DNA from: Nemertoderma westbladi
Lineage: Eukaryota > Xenacoelomorpha > Nemertodermatida > Nemertodermatidae
Length of the DNA stretch: 36,030 nt
Direction of reading: 5' to 3'
Assembly: GCA_032718475.1 (NCBI GenBank)
Contig: JAUCBJ010002044.1
Coordinates: forward strand, 1-36,030
This document shows, one piece after another, positions 9,283 to 18,917 of the stretch (its first letter is position 1; each line of letters begins with the position of its first letter). The position numbers were made by a program, and so were the translations under genes. The notes under the pieces were generated by a model. It was not told the DNA's origin and did not search any database. It saw nothing but the letters and a program-made list of their open reading frames with translations.

Positions 9283-9666
9283 AAGACATGAAGTTATATT
9301 TAATTTATGAAACTAAAATGTTATCTATCAATGCCCATTTATTTTAGGTTCGTTGTTGTTAAGAAAGCCTTCATTGTTTTGCAGGTTTAACCTCGTTTAT
9401 ACAAGGCATCAGTATAATTTTGTCGATGGTGTATTATTGTTTTGATACACTGCCCAACAATATAATACCGGTATTTATAATATTTTGTGTTGGAATACCG
9501 GTACTACAACATACTGTAATTATACTTATGTAATTTTCACAGAATATTGAAATGTGCTATCTAATGATGGAAACATTTATACTTAAGCAAATTTTACAGT
9601 ACAGAACAGAAATGTGTTAATCAAATTATAGAAATAATTAATTTCGATATTTGTCAACATCACATC

Positions 9667-10968
9667 TCACCATCTTCTAAATGCGAATACAGCAACCAGT
9701 GCGAAGATAAACGGCAGCCCGAACAAACTGAGAAGCGAGCAAGCAAGTTCCATACCAAAGAAATCATTGAACAATCCACCAATAACGGGACCTATGATAG
9801 TTCCAATAGATGCGGCGATTCGAAACATTTGTTGGAGAAGTGATCTCGTATCTACATTATCGGGATAACCACAAACATTCACGGCTTGTTGTGTTTGTGT
9901 TTCCAGTGCAGGTGTTTCGTATAGTCCATAACCGAGTCCAAGGAGAACGCAGCCAGTGATAGATATGCTGCGATCATGAGGTAAACCCAGTAGCTCAGAA
10001 GGACCTAGTAGTTGCATTGATACAGCTAGTAAGGCTGCACCAATTACAGTTGGTAAGATAGGTTTTAAGTTCTTCATCATTAATGAGATTATTAGACCAG
10101 TAGAAGTGCTAAGAGCCGGGGCTACCATATAAATGAGACCAATGTTGTACTGGTTGACATTGTAGTTGTGGTGAATGTAGGCAGCATAGTTCGCAATGGT
10201 AAAGGAGGATAGAATTCTGGAAGATATGAATAAAATGAATATTAGAGAAATAGCTGAATTCTTCAGAAGTCCAATATAAGACGGTCTGTCTCTCGATTCA
10301 GATCTGTCGTAAATATGTGGTGGCGACTCTATCCAGCAGTAAATAACGATAATAAGAAACATCAAACCCGATATTATAAATGGGAACTCAAATCCCAATG
10401 AAGCGAAAATGGATGAGCCAAAAACTGGTGAAACCCCCAATCCCACAGTGCCGCAAACAATTGTTACACTGGCTAATAAAGTCCTTTGTGCAGGCCACAA
10501 TTCCATCAATAGACTGTATGAATACATAAAACTTATGTTGAGTCCAACTGCTTCAATTATGCGCAGAGAGAAACAAGCGAATATATATAATCCATTGCTG
10601 TTGTTTGGAATGTATTCTACAAACCCGAATACCAACTGTGAGGCAGCGCCAATTATGCCAAATAGACCCAAAGAGATACCAGTTCCCCAATTGGTGATAG
10701 AATGGGGACAACTAATGTATATTATAAGTCTGACAGTACTGAATATTGATAGTAATGCACCAATCAGAGTCTTCGACCAACCACGCTCTTCTACAACAAT
10801 AGGGAAGAATGTTTCCAGTAGATTCTGACACCAACCTGGTATCATTTGATACATCAGCAACATGATCACCAAGATGTAAAGTCTCCAGCCCTTTCGATGA
10901 CTTTTCTGATTAGCAACTATTTTACTTGTTTCATCACGCGATGTAACTGAAGCTGCACCCAGTGACAT
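9667..10968 (-). CDS. SLC18B1-like major facilitator transporter, intronless
   Basis: A 433-residue membrane transporter of the MFS drug:H+ antiporter-1 type, closest to SLC18B1, a vesicular polyamine carrier in vertebrates. ATG at 10968 is chosen because the frame upstream has only a TTG. About 12 hydrophobic segments are visible. Shared landmarks are FFPIVVEERGWSKTLIG after the first segment, YIFACFSLRIIEAVG before segment 4, GLGVSPVFGSSIFASLGFEF at segment 5 (the usual GP is SP) and IGTIIGPVIGGLFNDFFG in segment 11. The usual GxLADrxGrk loop between segments 2 and 3 is not recognisable. The substrate may therefore differ. Vertebrate SLC18B1 has many exons. An unbroken single exon suggests a retrocopy, but it is fully open, so it may be functional. 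No clear poly(A) signal was found. Confidence 0.85.
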   Translation of the reverse strand: MSLGAASVTSRDETSKIVANQKSHRKGWRLYILVIMLLMYQMIPGWCQNLLETFFPIVVEERGWSKTLIGALLSIFSTVRLIIYISCPHSITNWGTGISLGLFGIIGAASQLVFGFVEYIPNNSNGLYIFACFSLRIIEAVGLNISFMYSYSLLMELWPAQRTLLASVTIVCGTVGLGVSPVFGSSIFASLGFEFPFIISGLMFLIIVIYCWIESPPHIYDRSESRDRPSYIGLLKNSAISLIFILFISSRILSSFTIANYAAYIHHNYNVNQYNIGLIYMVAPALSTSTGLIISLMMKNLKPILPTVIGAALLAVSMQLLGPSELLGLPHDRSISITGCVLLGLGYGLYETPALETQTQQAVNVCGYPDNVDTRSLLQQMFRIAASIGTIIGPVIGGLFNDFFGMELACSLLSLFGLPFIFALVAVFAFRRW

Positions 10969-11607
10969 TTTATAGATATACTTCAAATTGACTATTTTAT
11001 TGTTAATAAATTATTAAATTAATGATATTGAATAAAGTATTATATTTATTACAAAAAAGATAAATTTATTACATTCGAACAGTACACGTTCGTGGGGCGT
11101 CGCGCAGCACGCGAACTTGAGCAAGTTCAAAACAAGTGCGACTTGATGTGGTATTCCCATACAAAATTTGGTTGAAAATGGTTAAAATCTTCTGACTTCT
11201 GATTTAGACAGACAGACAGATTAATACTATTTTTTAAAAGTATTACAATTACCGAGAGGCAAGACCAATAAACAACCAATCTTAGTGTGAGACATATAAG
11301 TTCATTAAGAATAATGGAGGTGAATGAATGTCGGTGGTGCTTAAGGACTGATTTTGTTTGCACATAGCATAAGGGAGTTTTCAGATGCGGGACCACCTCC
11401 ACATAGCCAGCAGATGCGGTCTTCACATGGTTTCCAGCAATACGTTTTCTCTATAGGTTCTGATGTCAACGATTTGAGATTAGAAGGGCAGCCACGCCAC
11501 GGTGGCGCATGGCGGTGGAGCACTCCTGCAAAATTGTTATTAATTTTAATTGTAGGGATTGTAACATTCGGAATGACATAAATCCTGGTGTATTCATATT
11601 AGTTAGG
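10969..11607. other. Gene-free stretch
   Basis: Very AT-rich upstream of the transporter (10990-11080), then a block at 11085-11280 containing CGCGCAGCACGCGAACTT and (AGAC)n. A minus-strand frame at 11341-11523 contains a Cys-rich CEDRICWLCGG segment that I could not assign. Confidence 0.5.
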
Positions 11608-11649
11608 TGTTATGTTTGGGGTTAACCCTATTAGAACCATGCTATAAAT
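11608..11649 (+). repeat. Single 41-bp satellite unit left of the retroelement
   Basis: TGTTATGTTTGGGGTTAACC followed by CTATTAGAACCATGCTATAAAT matches the unit of the array at 15218-15655 in the same orientation, with two or three differences. It ends exactly in TATAAAT, where the inserted element begins. Confidence 0.9.
11643..11649 (+). other. Left copy of TATAAAT target-site duplication
   Basis: TATAAAT at 11643-11649 and again at 15218-15224 borders the element. In an uninterrupted array this heptamer occurs once per unit, so insertion duplicated it. Array periodicity could give the same picture, so the duplication is likely but not proven. Confidence 0.6.
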
Positions 11650-11674
11650 TTTTTTAAAAGCTGGACTTAGTATA

Positions 11675-11680
11675 TTTATT
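11675..11680 (-). terminator. AATAAA polyadenylation signal of the retroelement
   Basis: AATAAA on the minus strand about 20 bases before the A6 run that meets the satellite. The spacing fits a true poly(A) site and supports RNA-mediated insertion. Confidence 0.65.
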
Positions 11681-11837
11681 ATTAAAACTTGTAAAAACAG
11701 CTGATGCACATCAGATCGCATAGCAACCACCACCAACAACCAGACAAATATACACTGTTAAATTAATACTACAGTTAGTATATGATACTGTCTGACTGTC
11801 CTTCAAACTTGGAGGGTTGTTATCCACAGTCGTCATC

Positions 11838-12830
11838 CTACGCCGGGTTGCAGTTGGCATTGCTGTGGATGATCGACTCCATGTCGCACCAAACCGAACG
11901 CCGCTTAGCTGATCGGCAGCTGCGAAGGCACAGGAAGGCTGACCGCAAAAGGGCGAAACTCAACCTCCTGCGAACCCACACAGCACACTCTGAATAGCGA
12001 ACCTTGCGTTTGTCAGACAGTTTCAACACGAGACGCTTGATAAACTGTGTGGCTGACTGTGAAGCTCCACCAAACGCAGATAATATAAGGGGAGTGAAGC
12101 TGGCGTGCTCCACCTCCCTCAACCGTTCTTCGTATTTGAGCCTCTTGCAAGACTCGTGGTGTAGGTGGGATGCCGGAAGGGACATCGCGGCGTTGGTGTC
12201 CGCCAGTGGGTTGAAGACAGACACGTCGATGAACGTTTTCCTGAAACGTTTCCCCAGAATCCGCTCACCGACACATCCAGCCTCGCCTGCTGGTCCGTCA
12301 ATGTCAACCGATGGCTGAACGTCTCGCCTGATAGTGGCTGCAGAAGCGGTTCCACCCCGACATTGTGTCAGGGTATCGGCGACGAAATCGCGAATCTTGT
12401 TGTGTTGTATGGAGGGGAACCCTCCGGTGGGGCACGACAGCACGTGGGATGAAGTAAATCGCACCCCACAGGCACAATGAGACGGTAGATTTCGCGGCGT
12501 CCATCCGTAGCGGAGGCACAGGGAATCACGGAACCCTTCCTTGTCGAGGTGAGTATCCTGTAAGGTCATAGGTTTACAGTTTAGCCAGGCTGAAGCTCCT
12601 TTCTCTCCCACTAGATCACACAGTTGCTGTTGATTCTGTGGCAGCTTACTGCACACTTCTTCCTTATTTTCTATGTTTGCAGCTGCTGTCACTATTTTGA
12701 GCGTCTTTATGATGTCGATCTGCTCTTTCCGAACTTCCGACATCGTATCTGCGCTGGCCCCTTCGAACGGTTTGCAGACTCGGCGGGAGTTCCGGTATTG
12801 AAACTCGAGATCCCGAGGGACCGGGACATT
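11838..12830 (-). pseudogene. CCHC motif and restriction-like endonuclease of the retroelement
   Basis: From the N-terminal side it reads EKGASAWLNCKPM, RDSLCLRYGWTPRNLP, then CACGVRFTSSHVLSC (CxC, His, Cys; about 12476-12432), then GGFPSIQHNKIRDFVADTL, which corresponds to the R/KHN motif of R2-type nucleases. Next comes QARLDVSVSGFWG in a shifted frame at about 12119-12355, carrying the catalytic-type Asp, then RKTFIDVSVFNP with the second acidic strand, and YEERLREVEHASFTPLILSAFGG. At least two frameshifts (near 12360 and near 12250) separate these motifs. The nuclease would nick the target; this copy is dead. Confidence 0.75.
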
Positions 12831-14164
12831 CAGCCCCCGTCGCAAACCGGCAGCGACAACAACTCTCGCTCCTCCATCAGAATAACTGCCCGGTCGGTGA
12901 GGCGACAGAGAATCCTCAAGCTTCCCGAACTGCTCCGTCGCCCCGGTAAGACCCGCGCTATGTACTGCCACTGGCAGGCCAGCCCGAACGCTAGTCCCAA
13001 GTAGGGGCCGCGGTTGGGATCCACCACGGCTATATCTGCTAGCTGATCGACCTCGGCTGTGAACTCTGCGACCTTCTCTAAGAGGAACTGCAAACGGAAC
13101 TCCTCAGTGCCAATGACACCACCGAGAAGTTTTCTTCCAACGATATTAATTGCAATGTTGGTGCCACCGAACAACTCCTCCGCCTCCAGTAACCTGTCCG
13201 ACTTTACCGTGAGGCAGTACTTGGTGGGGTAATACCCATAATGCGGCCCCCGCGCTGCGATGATGTCGAAGAACTTTCTGAATTCGGTTAGACTCCCCGC
13301 TGCGTTCCTGTTATCCGCGAACCGCCGCTGCTCCGTGGTGCACCCCTGATCCAAATCGTTCACTAAAGGCATTCCCCCATACCCATACATGGCCATTGCT
13401 ACGGGGTCCCCTTGAGTCATTCCCTCCTCTGACAGTAAGGTTTCCCCACCCACAAAAAGCCGCGCCAGCTCGCTATAACAATTTGATACAATTGTGTGGA
13501 GTCCGGGAAACACCACGCGGATATTATGAAGCGCCCCCTGGCGGTTGAGGGCGTTAAACGCGTTAGTGGTATCAACTTGGAGAACACCATCACAGTCATC
13601 ACGGTCAAAGGCGTTGTTAAGGCTATGGACAGCGAACTCGATCCCTGACTTCTGTCCAAGGCATAGCTGCACGGACCCGCCGACAGCTTCGAGATCCTCG
13701 CAAATACACAGGATTGCCGCCTTCCCAATAACCCGCCGTAGAACCTCTCCGATCCCGATGGGCCGGACGCCTGGATTCTTGTCCAACGCAATGAGTCGAG
13801 CAGACAATAGAGCTGACAGGGAACCAGATGGTACGAGAGACTGCAACATTACCCTGCCCAACTGCGCTAACTGATTGCATAACTCATTGGACTGAGTGCG
13901 GAACTTCGTCAGAAGGTGTTTCCACCCCTGCACATCCATACCAGAGGGACCTGCGGCGTTTCCCTTCATCCTTAACAAGCTGGTCAAGATTAACTGCCCA
14001 TTTAGCTGCTCAAACACTACCGGGTGGTGCTCGGGTGCTCCCTCGAACTCATCCAACAGAATTGACTCGTCTGCCGGTTTGGCGGGTGGGTGTTTATCTA
14101 GCAGCACATCTCGTACCACCTTTGTCTCTCCATCTTTGTCAGTGAACGTATCATCGAGTCCCAT
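12830..14164 (-). pseudogene. Reverse transcriptase domain of the retroelement
   Basis: 444 codons open. Motifs: GNAAGPSGMDVQGWKHLL in the fingers; SARLIALDKNPGVRPIGIGE; VLQVDTTNAFNALNRQ as motif A with its Asp; EEGMTQGDPVAMAMYGYG as motif B; RRFADNRNAAGSL where related proteins have WYADDA..G as motif C; GPHYGYYPTKYCLTVK after it. The second catalytic aspartate is Asn (GAT AAC), which should abolish activity. The frame overlaps the next one downstream at 12830-12971, meaning a frameshift there. The residues around motifs B and C differ from ordinary LINE RTs, so I treat this as a divergent RT lineage. Confidence 0.85.
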
Positions 14165-15198
14165 TGGTTAACCCCGGTGTAACTGACCCAGGCACCTCGT
14201 TGCTGCCGAGATGTTCCCTGTCAGCATATGGCGGACAAAAGCTTTCTGGAGCGCGACGTTTTGAGACTCCGGAACGCGGCCATTTCGGGCAATGAGACTG
14301 GATAACCCTGGCCTCGACAACCAGTTCGTGGATCTCAGCCCTCTTCCAACTCGCCAGCCTCCGCACCAGCATGCTCCTGTGAGTGGACGTTGTAGACGTC
14401 CAGCTGGTTTTCTGCAGGAACAGCGCCGGCAGTATCATCAACGCCGATAAGGCGACATTTTGTAGTGGGTTATCCATAGCTGCTAGACCCACTATTCTCG
14501 ACATTTTGCTTACCAGTTCTCTACCTATAGCACCTGGGGGGACCAGGAACAAGTTAGCCCTCCAATGTACAATAGTTTCGTATAAGTGTCTTATTGAGGT
14601 ATCTAACTGGTGAACAGGGAATCTACCATTACACCAACCCACTAAAGCCGGTGAAGGCCCAGACGGGGACGCGGTAGACATCGTGGGTCCAGGAGGGGAT
14701 GTGGTAGACATCGTGGGTCCTGGCGGGGACGCGGTAGACATCGTGGGTCCAGGCGGGGACGCGGTAAACATCGTGGGTCCAGGCGGGAACGCGGTAGACA
14801 TCGTGGGTCCAGGCGGGGATGCGGTAGACATCGTGGGTACATGTGGGGATGTGGTAGACATCGTGAGTCCAGGCGGGGACACGGTAGCCCAGACAACTAT
14901 GGGCCAACACCAGACTGACCAGTACAGGCACCAGACAGCTCGGGACCAGCACTGGCATGACTAGGAATTGCCCCAGACTTAACGCCAACAGATGAAGATG
15001 AGAGAGATAATAACGTTCCATCATTGTCCAACCAGGTTTCATCTGCCAATGGAGAACATATATCTAATGGCTGAGAAAAGAACGTCCGCGTTAACTGAAC
15101 AGCACTGCCCCGGTCCGGCAGTGGCTGGGAAGAAGACGACTGAACTAACGACGTACCGACGATTTCACAATTCCCATTCTTCCTCGCGGTGCAGCTGA
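14165..15198 (-). pseudogene. N-terminal region of the retroelement protein
   Basis: After the repeats, VGWCNGRFPVHQLDTS, LVPPGAIGRELVSKMSR and NPLQNVALSALMILPALFLQ, and then RRLASWKRAEIHELVVEA, form the domain that precedes this RT type in other animal sequences I recall. It ends one frame away from the RT at about 14160. The 5' part (about 15140-14900) reads DETWLDNDGTLLSLSSSSVG and onward in another frame and then meets a stop. The role is unknown, possibly RNA binding. Confidence 0.6.
14670..14885 (-). repeat. 30-bp tandem repeat coding MSTASPPGPT decapeptides
   Basis: Seven units of 30 bp (plus-strand word GCGGTAGACATCGTGGGTCC, then AGGCGGGGAC). The length preserves the frame, giving a Ser/Thr/Pro-rich low-complexity segment of about 70 residues in the element protein. 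Confidence 0.9.
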
Positions 15199-15217
15199 TA
15201 CTACAGTCTCTATGTGG

Positions 15218-15655
15218 TATAAATGTTATGTTTGGGGTTAACCCTATTAGTACCAGGCTATAAATGTTATGTTTGGGGTTAACCCTATTAGTACCAGGCT
15301 ATAAATGTTATGTTTGGAGTTAACCCTATTAGTACCAGGCTATAAATGTTATGTTTGGGGTTAACCCTATTAGTACCAGGCTATAAATGTTATGTTTGGA
15401 GTTAACCCTATTAGTACCAGGCTATAAATGTTATGTTTGGGGTTAACCCTATTAGTACCAGGCTATAAATGTTATGTTTGGGGTTAACCCTATTAGTACC
15501 GGGCTATAAATGTTATGTTTGGGGTTAACCTTATTAGTACCGGGCTATATACGTTATGTTTGGGGTTAACCCTACCAAGCTATAAATGTTATGTTTGGGG
15601 TTAACCTTATTAGTACCGGGCTATAAAGTTTTATATTTGGGGTTAACCCTATTAG
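15218..15655 (+). repeat. 41-bp satellite array, about 10.5 copies
   Basis: Units start TATAAATGTTATGTTTGGGG and end TTAGTACCAGGC or TTAGTACCGGGC. Positions 15218 and 15259 are successive starts. One copy near 15550 is shortened, and the last copies are more diverged. One further unit lies at 11608-11649 on the far side of the retroelement. Confidence 0.95.
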
Positions 15656-16097
15656 TTAAATTTTAATATTATACCTAAGACCGCTGAAAACGCCCGTGAT
15701 GGGTGAAATGACCATACGGTGAAAACAACTCATTTTTATAACCTGCAGTAACCTTTAACCACAAACATAACAGTTAATAAATTACATTTAGCTGCAAATA
15801 ATAATGTATAAATATATAATAATGTATAAATAATAATAACGATTGAAGGTACATGAAAATTTTAGGGGGTTCGGTTGCCGGCAATATAAATAAATATCTG
15901 TTTTAATTTAAAATATAATCAAGTTATTCAATTTAGACAGGCTTTATAGCGCTTTATAGCAGTCCTGAGACGAAATAATTGTTAGTCCTACAAAATAACA
16001 AATAACAGTTCAAGAAAGAAAAATAGTTATGTTTTACAAAGTAAGAAAGCAAGCAAACAGTCAGCCGAGGCGGGACGCGACCTAAAGGCTCATAAAG
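15656..16097. other. Gene-free AT-rich stretch
   Basis: No ORF and no known element. A TATAATGTATAAATAATAAT-like tract lies at about 15800-15840 and a duplicated GCTTTATAGC at 15941-15960. Confidence 0.6.
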
Positions 16098-17760
16098 GCT
16101 GCTACCTGGAGGTAGGGAGGCGTGGGCGCTACACCTATCTGCTACCCGAGGGTAGAGGTGGGCGCTACTCCTTTCTGCCACCTACCCGGGGGTAGGGGTG
16201 GGCGCTACTCCTATCTGCAACCCGAAGGTAGGGGTGTTCGCTACTCCTATCTGCAACCTGAAGGTCGGGGGGGCGCTTCTTCTATCTGCTACCCGATGGT
16301 AGGGGTGGGCGCTACTCCTATCTGCTACCCGAGGATAGGGGTGGGCGCTACTCCTATCTGCTACTCGAGGGTAGGGGTGGGAGCTACTCCTATCTGCTAC
16401 CCGATGGGAGGGGTGGGCGTTACTCATATCTGCTACTTGTGGGTAAGGGTGGGCGCTACTTATCTGCTACCCGAGGGTATGGCTGCTACCCGAGGATAGG
16501 GGTGGGCACTACTCCTATCTGCTACTCGAGGGTAGGGGTGGGAGCTACTCCTATCTGCTACCCGATGGGAGGGGTGGGCGTTACTCATATCTGCTACCCA
16601 AGGGTAGGGGTGGGCGCTTCTTATCTGCTACTCGAGGGTAGGGGTGGGCGCTACTCCTATCTGCTACCCGAGGGTAGGGGTGGGAGCTACTCATATCTGC
16701 TACCCAAGGATAGGGGTGGGTGCTACTCATATCTGCTACCCGATGGTAGGGGTGGGCGTTACTCCTATCTGCTACCCGAGGGTAGGGGTGGGCGCTACTC
16801 CTATCTGCTACCCGAGGGTAGGGGTGGGCGCTACTCCTATCTGCTACACGAGGGTAGGGGTGGGCGCTACTCCTATCTGCTTCCCGAGGGTAGGGCTGCT
16901 ACCCGAGGATAGGGGTGGGTGCTAGTCCTATCTGCTACCCGATGGTAGGGGTGTTCGCTACTCCTATCTGCAACCCGAAGGTTGGGGTGGGCGCTACTCC
17001 TATCTGCTATCCGATGGTAGGGGTGGGCGCTACTCCTATCTGCTACCCGAGGATAGGGGTGGGCACTACTCCTATCTGCTACTCGAGGGTAGGGGTGGGA
17101 GCTACTCCTATCTGCTACCCGATGGGAGGGGTGGGCGTTACTCATATCTGCTACCCGAGGGTAGGGGTGGGCGCTACTTATCTGCTACTCGAGGGTAGGG
17201 GTGGGCACTACTCCTATCTGCTACCCGAGGGTAGGGGTGGGAGCTACTCATATCTGCTACCCAAGGATAGGGGTGGGTGCTACTCCTATCTGCTACCCGA
17301 TGGTAGGGGTGGGCGCTACTCCTATCTGCTACCCGATGGTAAGGATGGGCGCTACTCCTATCTGCTTCCCGAGGGTAGGGCTGCTACTTGAGGATAGGGG
17401 TGGGTGCTAGTCCTATCTGCTACCCGATGGTAGGGGTGGGCGCTACTCATATCTGCTACCCGATGGTAGGGGTGGGCGCTACTCCTATCTGCTACCCGAG
17501 GGTAGGGGTGGGCGCTACTCCTATCTGCTACCCGAGGGTAGGGGTGGGCGCTACTCCTATCTGCTTCCCGAGGGTAGGGCTGCTACCCGAGGATAGGGGT
17601 GGGTGCTAGTCATATCTGCTACCCGATGGTAGGGGTGGGCGCTACTCATATCTGCTACCCGATGGTAGGGGTGGGCGCTACTCCTATCTGCTACCCGAGG
17701 GTAGGGGTGGGCGCTACTCCTATCTGCTACCCGAGGGTAGGGGTGGGCGCTAGTCCTATC
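16098..17760 (+). repeat. 36-bp minisatellite with higher-order structure, about 46 copies
   Basis: The typical unit is CTACCCGAGGGTAGGGGTGG then GCGCTACTCCTATCTG. 36 is a multiple of three, so several frames stay open for up to 158 codons on both strands (VGVGATPICYPR and GRGGRYSYLLPE types); these are not genes, because stops and frame changes occur at the shortened units. Shortened units with GGCTGCTACCCGAGGATA recur at about 16479, 16885, 17376 (as GGCTGCTACTTGAGGATA) and 17574. A 260-bp block at 16491-16750 is repeated almost unchanged at 17048-17310. Confidence 0.95.
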
Positions 17761-18415
17761 CCAAGATTTGATTGAGTTATTTAACTGGTACTCATTTTAT
17801 CGACCCCAGTGGATGAAAGTCTGAGTGATAGACAGATCTAGATCTGAGATCTAGATCTGACTGTCTGACTGACTGAGGACTGAGGACATGCTTTCTGTGC
17901 CAAGTATTATCCTCACTCTACAACTCAGACAGTAAGCAAACATAAGCTGTGGGCTTCTAATGTATTACATCATAAGCTGATTGCTCTCCCAATAGCCCTC
18001 ACACACTCACTGAATCTAATGAAATCGAATATTTATTAGCTTAATGCGAATAGCTGGTAAGCTGAATGCCATTTAAGTTATTGTGTACTGTTGACTGCAG
18101 AGTTGACTGCTATGTTGTATGTATTTAATTAAAATAATTTTCGTAGAGGGAAGTTAATTTGGGATTACTCTCTATCAGATGTAAGCAAAGCTGTTCAATG
18201 GGGTGGGTCATGGGACCCAAATATAGTACATTATGCATGGCAAACATTAATAAAATCATTCAGTCAACCTGAAGGGAACTACTGTGTGAAAAGCGAATTT
18301 ATAATGTTACCCATACTTCAGGTAAATGAATTTTTAGATATTTTGTACTGAAGGCAAGGATTTCTGATATAATTAAAATACAAAACAGGGGCTTGTTTCG
18401 ATATATGTAGTTGCG
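17761..18415. other. Gene-free stretch with a BglII-type palindrome
   Basis: CAGATCTAGATCTG followed by AGATCTAGATCTGA at 17833-17860. TTAACTGGTACTCATTTTAT with CGACCCCAGTGGATGAAA (17779-17816) resembles a segment I recall from molluscan SINEs, but the match is from memory. The segment at 18168-18222 recurs at 28607-28652. Confidence 0.45.
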
Positions 18416-18676
18416 CCCTTCGAGCAGCACGTGAGTATTAGACACAATGTTTGACTTTATTCCTTCGAGCAGCACGTGATTTTGGCTTTGACCCTTCGAG
18501 CAGCACGTGAGTTACATCTAATAATAGACACACTGTTTGACTTTGTCCCTTCGAGCAGCACGTGAGTTTTGCTTTGACCTTTGATATATGATGTTGCGCC
18601 GTTCGAGCAGCACGTGAGTTAAATCAAATAATAGACACACTGTTTGACTTTGTCCCTTCGAGCACCACTTGAGTTT
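18416..18676 (+). repeat. Six copies of CCCTTCGAGCAGCACGTGAGT-like motif
   Basis: Copies begin at about 18416, 18462, 18491, 18547, 18599 and 18654. Five keep the E-box palindrome CACGTG, and the last has CACTTG. Alternate spacers (TAATAGACACACTGTTTGAC and TTTTGGCTTTGAC types) make a roughly 106-bp two-motif unit in the later part. Confidence 0.85.
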
Positions 18677-18709
18677 GGCTTTGACCCTTCCATACCCTTC
18701 CTACAACTA

Positions 18710-18752
18710 CTAGATTGCAGGCCCGGCGCTCAGCCAACTGAGCTTCCCCGCC
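18710..18752 (-). other. 5' half of a tRNA-like sequence (SINE or tRNA relic)
   Basis: On the minus strand: GGCGGGG, then AAGCTCAGTTGGCTGAGCGC (a good D arm and A box), CCGGG, loop CCTGCAA (anticodon TGC position), TCTAG. The T arm and B box are missing, so it is not a working tRNA. Confidence 0.55.
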
Positions 18753-18917
18753 TTTGCTGTTTCCTAAAGTAATAATTATTAATTAGTTGATAAACTAAAC
18801 TCATTTGATAAACTGACGTGCGATTTTACATACTACCGTACTAAATAAGAGTCTATTTCTTTTCATAATTAATATGTACAGTATTGTTAAACTTCCTCAC
18901 CAAATTTGGTTCTAGTA

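Larger units (their letters stand above)
8096..9666. other. Gene-free stretch
   Basis: AT-rich with no coding frame. It contains a G-rich run at 8557-8576, the hammerhead-like core at 8966-8993 beside a B-box-like sequence, TTATCG repeats and a hAT-like end at 9190-9282, and two ATACCGGTA words near 9468 and 9496. Confidence 0.6.
11650..15217 (-). mobile_element. Retroelement with RT and R2-type endonuclease, inserted in a 41-bp satellite
   Basis: A 3568-bp insertion read on the minus strand: leader and N-terminal region (15217-14886), 10-residue repeats (14886-14660), N-terminal conserved domain (14660-14320), RT (14164 to about 12830), linker, CCHC motif and restriction-like endonuclease (about 12480-11880), 3' UTR, AATAAA (11680-11675) and a six-A tail (11655-11650). 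The order RT, then CCHC, then PD-(D/E)XK-like nuclease is that of the R2/CRE/NeSL group, which insert at specific sequences. Frameshifts at several points make it non-coding as a whole. I recall many unnamed animal proteins with this layout but cannot name the clade. Confidence 0.75.

Noticed and set aside
10409-10828. 139-codon plus-strand frame inside the transporter
   Set aside because: Antisense shadow of the intact SLC18B1-like frame.
11341-11523. Cys-rich minus-strand frame (CEDRICWLCGG) as a PHD or RING finger
   Set aside because: Too few ordered Cys/His positions; could be a fragment of an unknown protein but no family fits.
15218-15655. Telomeric repeat, because of TTAACCCTA in each unit
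   Set aside because: Only one such word per 41-bp unit; this is an ordinary satellite and not (TTAGGG)n.
16122-17609. Gly/Tyr-rich repeat proteins of up to 158 codons
   Set aside because: The 36-bp unit keeps frames open by arithmetic. Both strands are equally open, and shortened units shift or stop each frame.
16098-17760. CRISPR array
   Set aside because: Units are contiguous with no unique spacers, and the genome is animal.
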